Part shown: positions 63,255 through 64,000 of the stretch, piece by piece
How the letters are laid out: each line of letters begins with the position of its first letter
Position numbering within the stretch: position 1 is the stretch's first letter
Position numbers and translations under genes: made by a program
Assembly (NCBI GenBank): GCA_028551475.1
Contig: CM052361.1
Span: forward strand, 7,385,501 to 7,449,500
DNA from: Casuarina equisetifolia
Taxonomy: Eukaryota > Streptophyta > Magnoliopsida > Fagales > Casuarinaceae
Length of the DNA: 64,000 nucleotides
Direction: 5' to 3'
The notes under the pieces: model-generated
Seen by the model: the letters and a program-made list of their open reading frames with translations, nothing else
Told to the model about the DNA's origin: nothing
The model's database searches: none

Positions 63255-64000
63255 TCACTTCTCCGTTGGAGCATCATTGTTTCCTGACATAGCCTCAATC
63301 AGCCGTCCAAGTGAAGCAAATGAAGACCCACCTTCTATCACTGCCTTCCTGCTCTTCTCACTCAACTCCTTCACCCTCTTCCTCAATTCACTGTCACCAT
63401 CCATCACACGTGTCACCGCTTTCTCGATCTCCTCGGCCGTCACAAGCTCACCACCCTGCCTGTAATCCAGTTTCAGTTCCACGGCTAACCCTAGATCCCT
63501 CACCATCAGGAAAGCATTGGATTGCTGTTCTGCGTAAATCGGCCACGTGGCAATCGGTACACCATACCACAGGCTCTCCAAGATAGAGTTCCACCCGCAG
63601 TGTGATACAAAACCACCCGTTGCTTCGTGGGCCAGGACCTCCACTTGTGGGGCCCATCCACATATCATTCCAGTTCCTCTCGTCCTTTCCAAGAATCCCG
63701 GCGGCAAGACCTCTTCCAGATTCCGGCAGTCAGTAGGAGCGGCAAGCGTATCAGTGGATGCCAAACGGACGGACCAAAGGAACCGGTGCCCGCTCCGCTC
63801 AAGCCCATGGGCAGTCTCTTTCAGTTGCGCTGCACCGAAGCTCCCCCAGCTCCCAAAGCATAAGAACACCACGGATGACGGAGGCTGATCATCAAGCCAC
63901 TTCAAAATCTTATCATGTTCGGCTTGATTCGTCGCTGAAAGCGTCTGACCAGGAAGGTGAATCATCGGCCCCACTGGGTAGACAGGTGGTATTCCGGCAT
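63255..64000 (-). CDS. UGT71-like UDP-glycosyltransferase, C-terminal part (5' end outside window)
   Basis: The frame is open from the window edge to the stop at 63255 and encodes the C-terminal half of a plant family-1 glycosyltransferase. Upstream it reads [14 protein letters not shown], the usual linker between the acceptor- and donor-binding domains. The 44-residue PSPG box lies at 63525-63656. It runs from [10 protein letters not shown] through SHCGW to YAEQ, with the Trp after Cys-Gly and the final Gln that favour UDP-glucose. The downstream [10 protein letters not shown] and ELVTAEEIE segments resemble the UGT71 (group E) family, which glucosylates phenolics and other small acceptors. 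The true acceptor cannot be told. No break is seen in the visible part. The catalytic His and the start are outside the window. Two wrecks of the same gene lie at 23917 and 25761. Confidence 0.88.
   Translation of the reverse strand, partial: AGIPPVYPVGPMIHLPGQTLSATNQAEHDKILKWLDDQPPSSVVFLCFGSWGSFGAAQLKETAHGLERSGHRFLWSVRLASTDTLAAPTDCRNLEEVLPPGFLERTRGTGMICGWAPQVEVLAHEATGGFVSHCGWNSILESLWYGVPIATWPIYAEQQSNAFLMVRDLGLAVELKLDYRQGGELVTAEEIEKAVTRVMDGDSELRKRVKELSEKSRKAVIEGGSSFASLGRLIEAMSGNNDAPTEK

Overview
The window reads as nuclear DNA of a eudicot plant. It is AT-rich, its genes have GT-AG introns, and it holds LTR retrotransposons and plant-specific gene families (GEX3, a group-E UDP-glycosyltransferase). 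A Rosaceae-like woody plant would fit, but the sequence alone does not prove this. Every host gene I can support lies on the minus strand.

Left part (1-16.4 kb): two ordinary single-copy genes. The first (about 1-10.65 kb, 3' end outside the window) encodes a ZCCHC8-type zinc-knuckle/PSP-domain protein of nuclear RNA surveillance. The second (12.07-16.23 kb) is a complete GEX3 gene in eight exons. It encodes a secretory-pathway PQQ-propeller protein with one membrane span, known from gametes and pollen-tube guidance.

Middle and right part (16.4-64 kb): a mosaic of repeatedly duplicated blocks. The recurring pieces are (i) a small secreted Pro/Cys-rich protein gene, here called SSP1 to SSP5; (ii) the 5' end of GEX3, with two broken copies; (iii) 3' pieces of a UGT71-like glycosyltransferase, namely one apparently sound gene at the right edge and two wrecks; and (iv) noncoding blocks here called Q, P and R. 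The order SSP - Q - UGT is kept at 21-24 kb and again at 60-64 kb. This suggests that an SSP+UGT unit was copied in tandem and then scrambled. A nested retrotransposon pair (about 9.7 kb at 47.4-57.1 kb) splits the array: a Ty1/copia element sits inside an older non-autonomous LTR element.

Most striking region: SSP4 (38.2-43.5 kb). Its second exon and adjoining intron have been amplified into 20 tandem units with an exact 236-bp spacing and no net indel over 4.7 kb. The units form a 708-bp trimer and a 1416-bp hexamer higher-order repeat. Each unit carries a phase-1/phase-1 exon (99 bp, 33 residues, rich in Pro) with recognisable splice sites. Spliced together, the units would add many copies of a proline-rich module between a signal peptide and a Cys-containing tail. 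In a subset of units, at every third position through the higher-order-repeat core, the acceptor is shifted by one base. Each unit can also be read through its donor into a short Cys-x2-Tyr-x3-Cys (or Phe) tail and a stop. I do not recognise this family and regard it as the main candidate for something undescribed.
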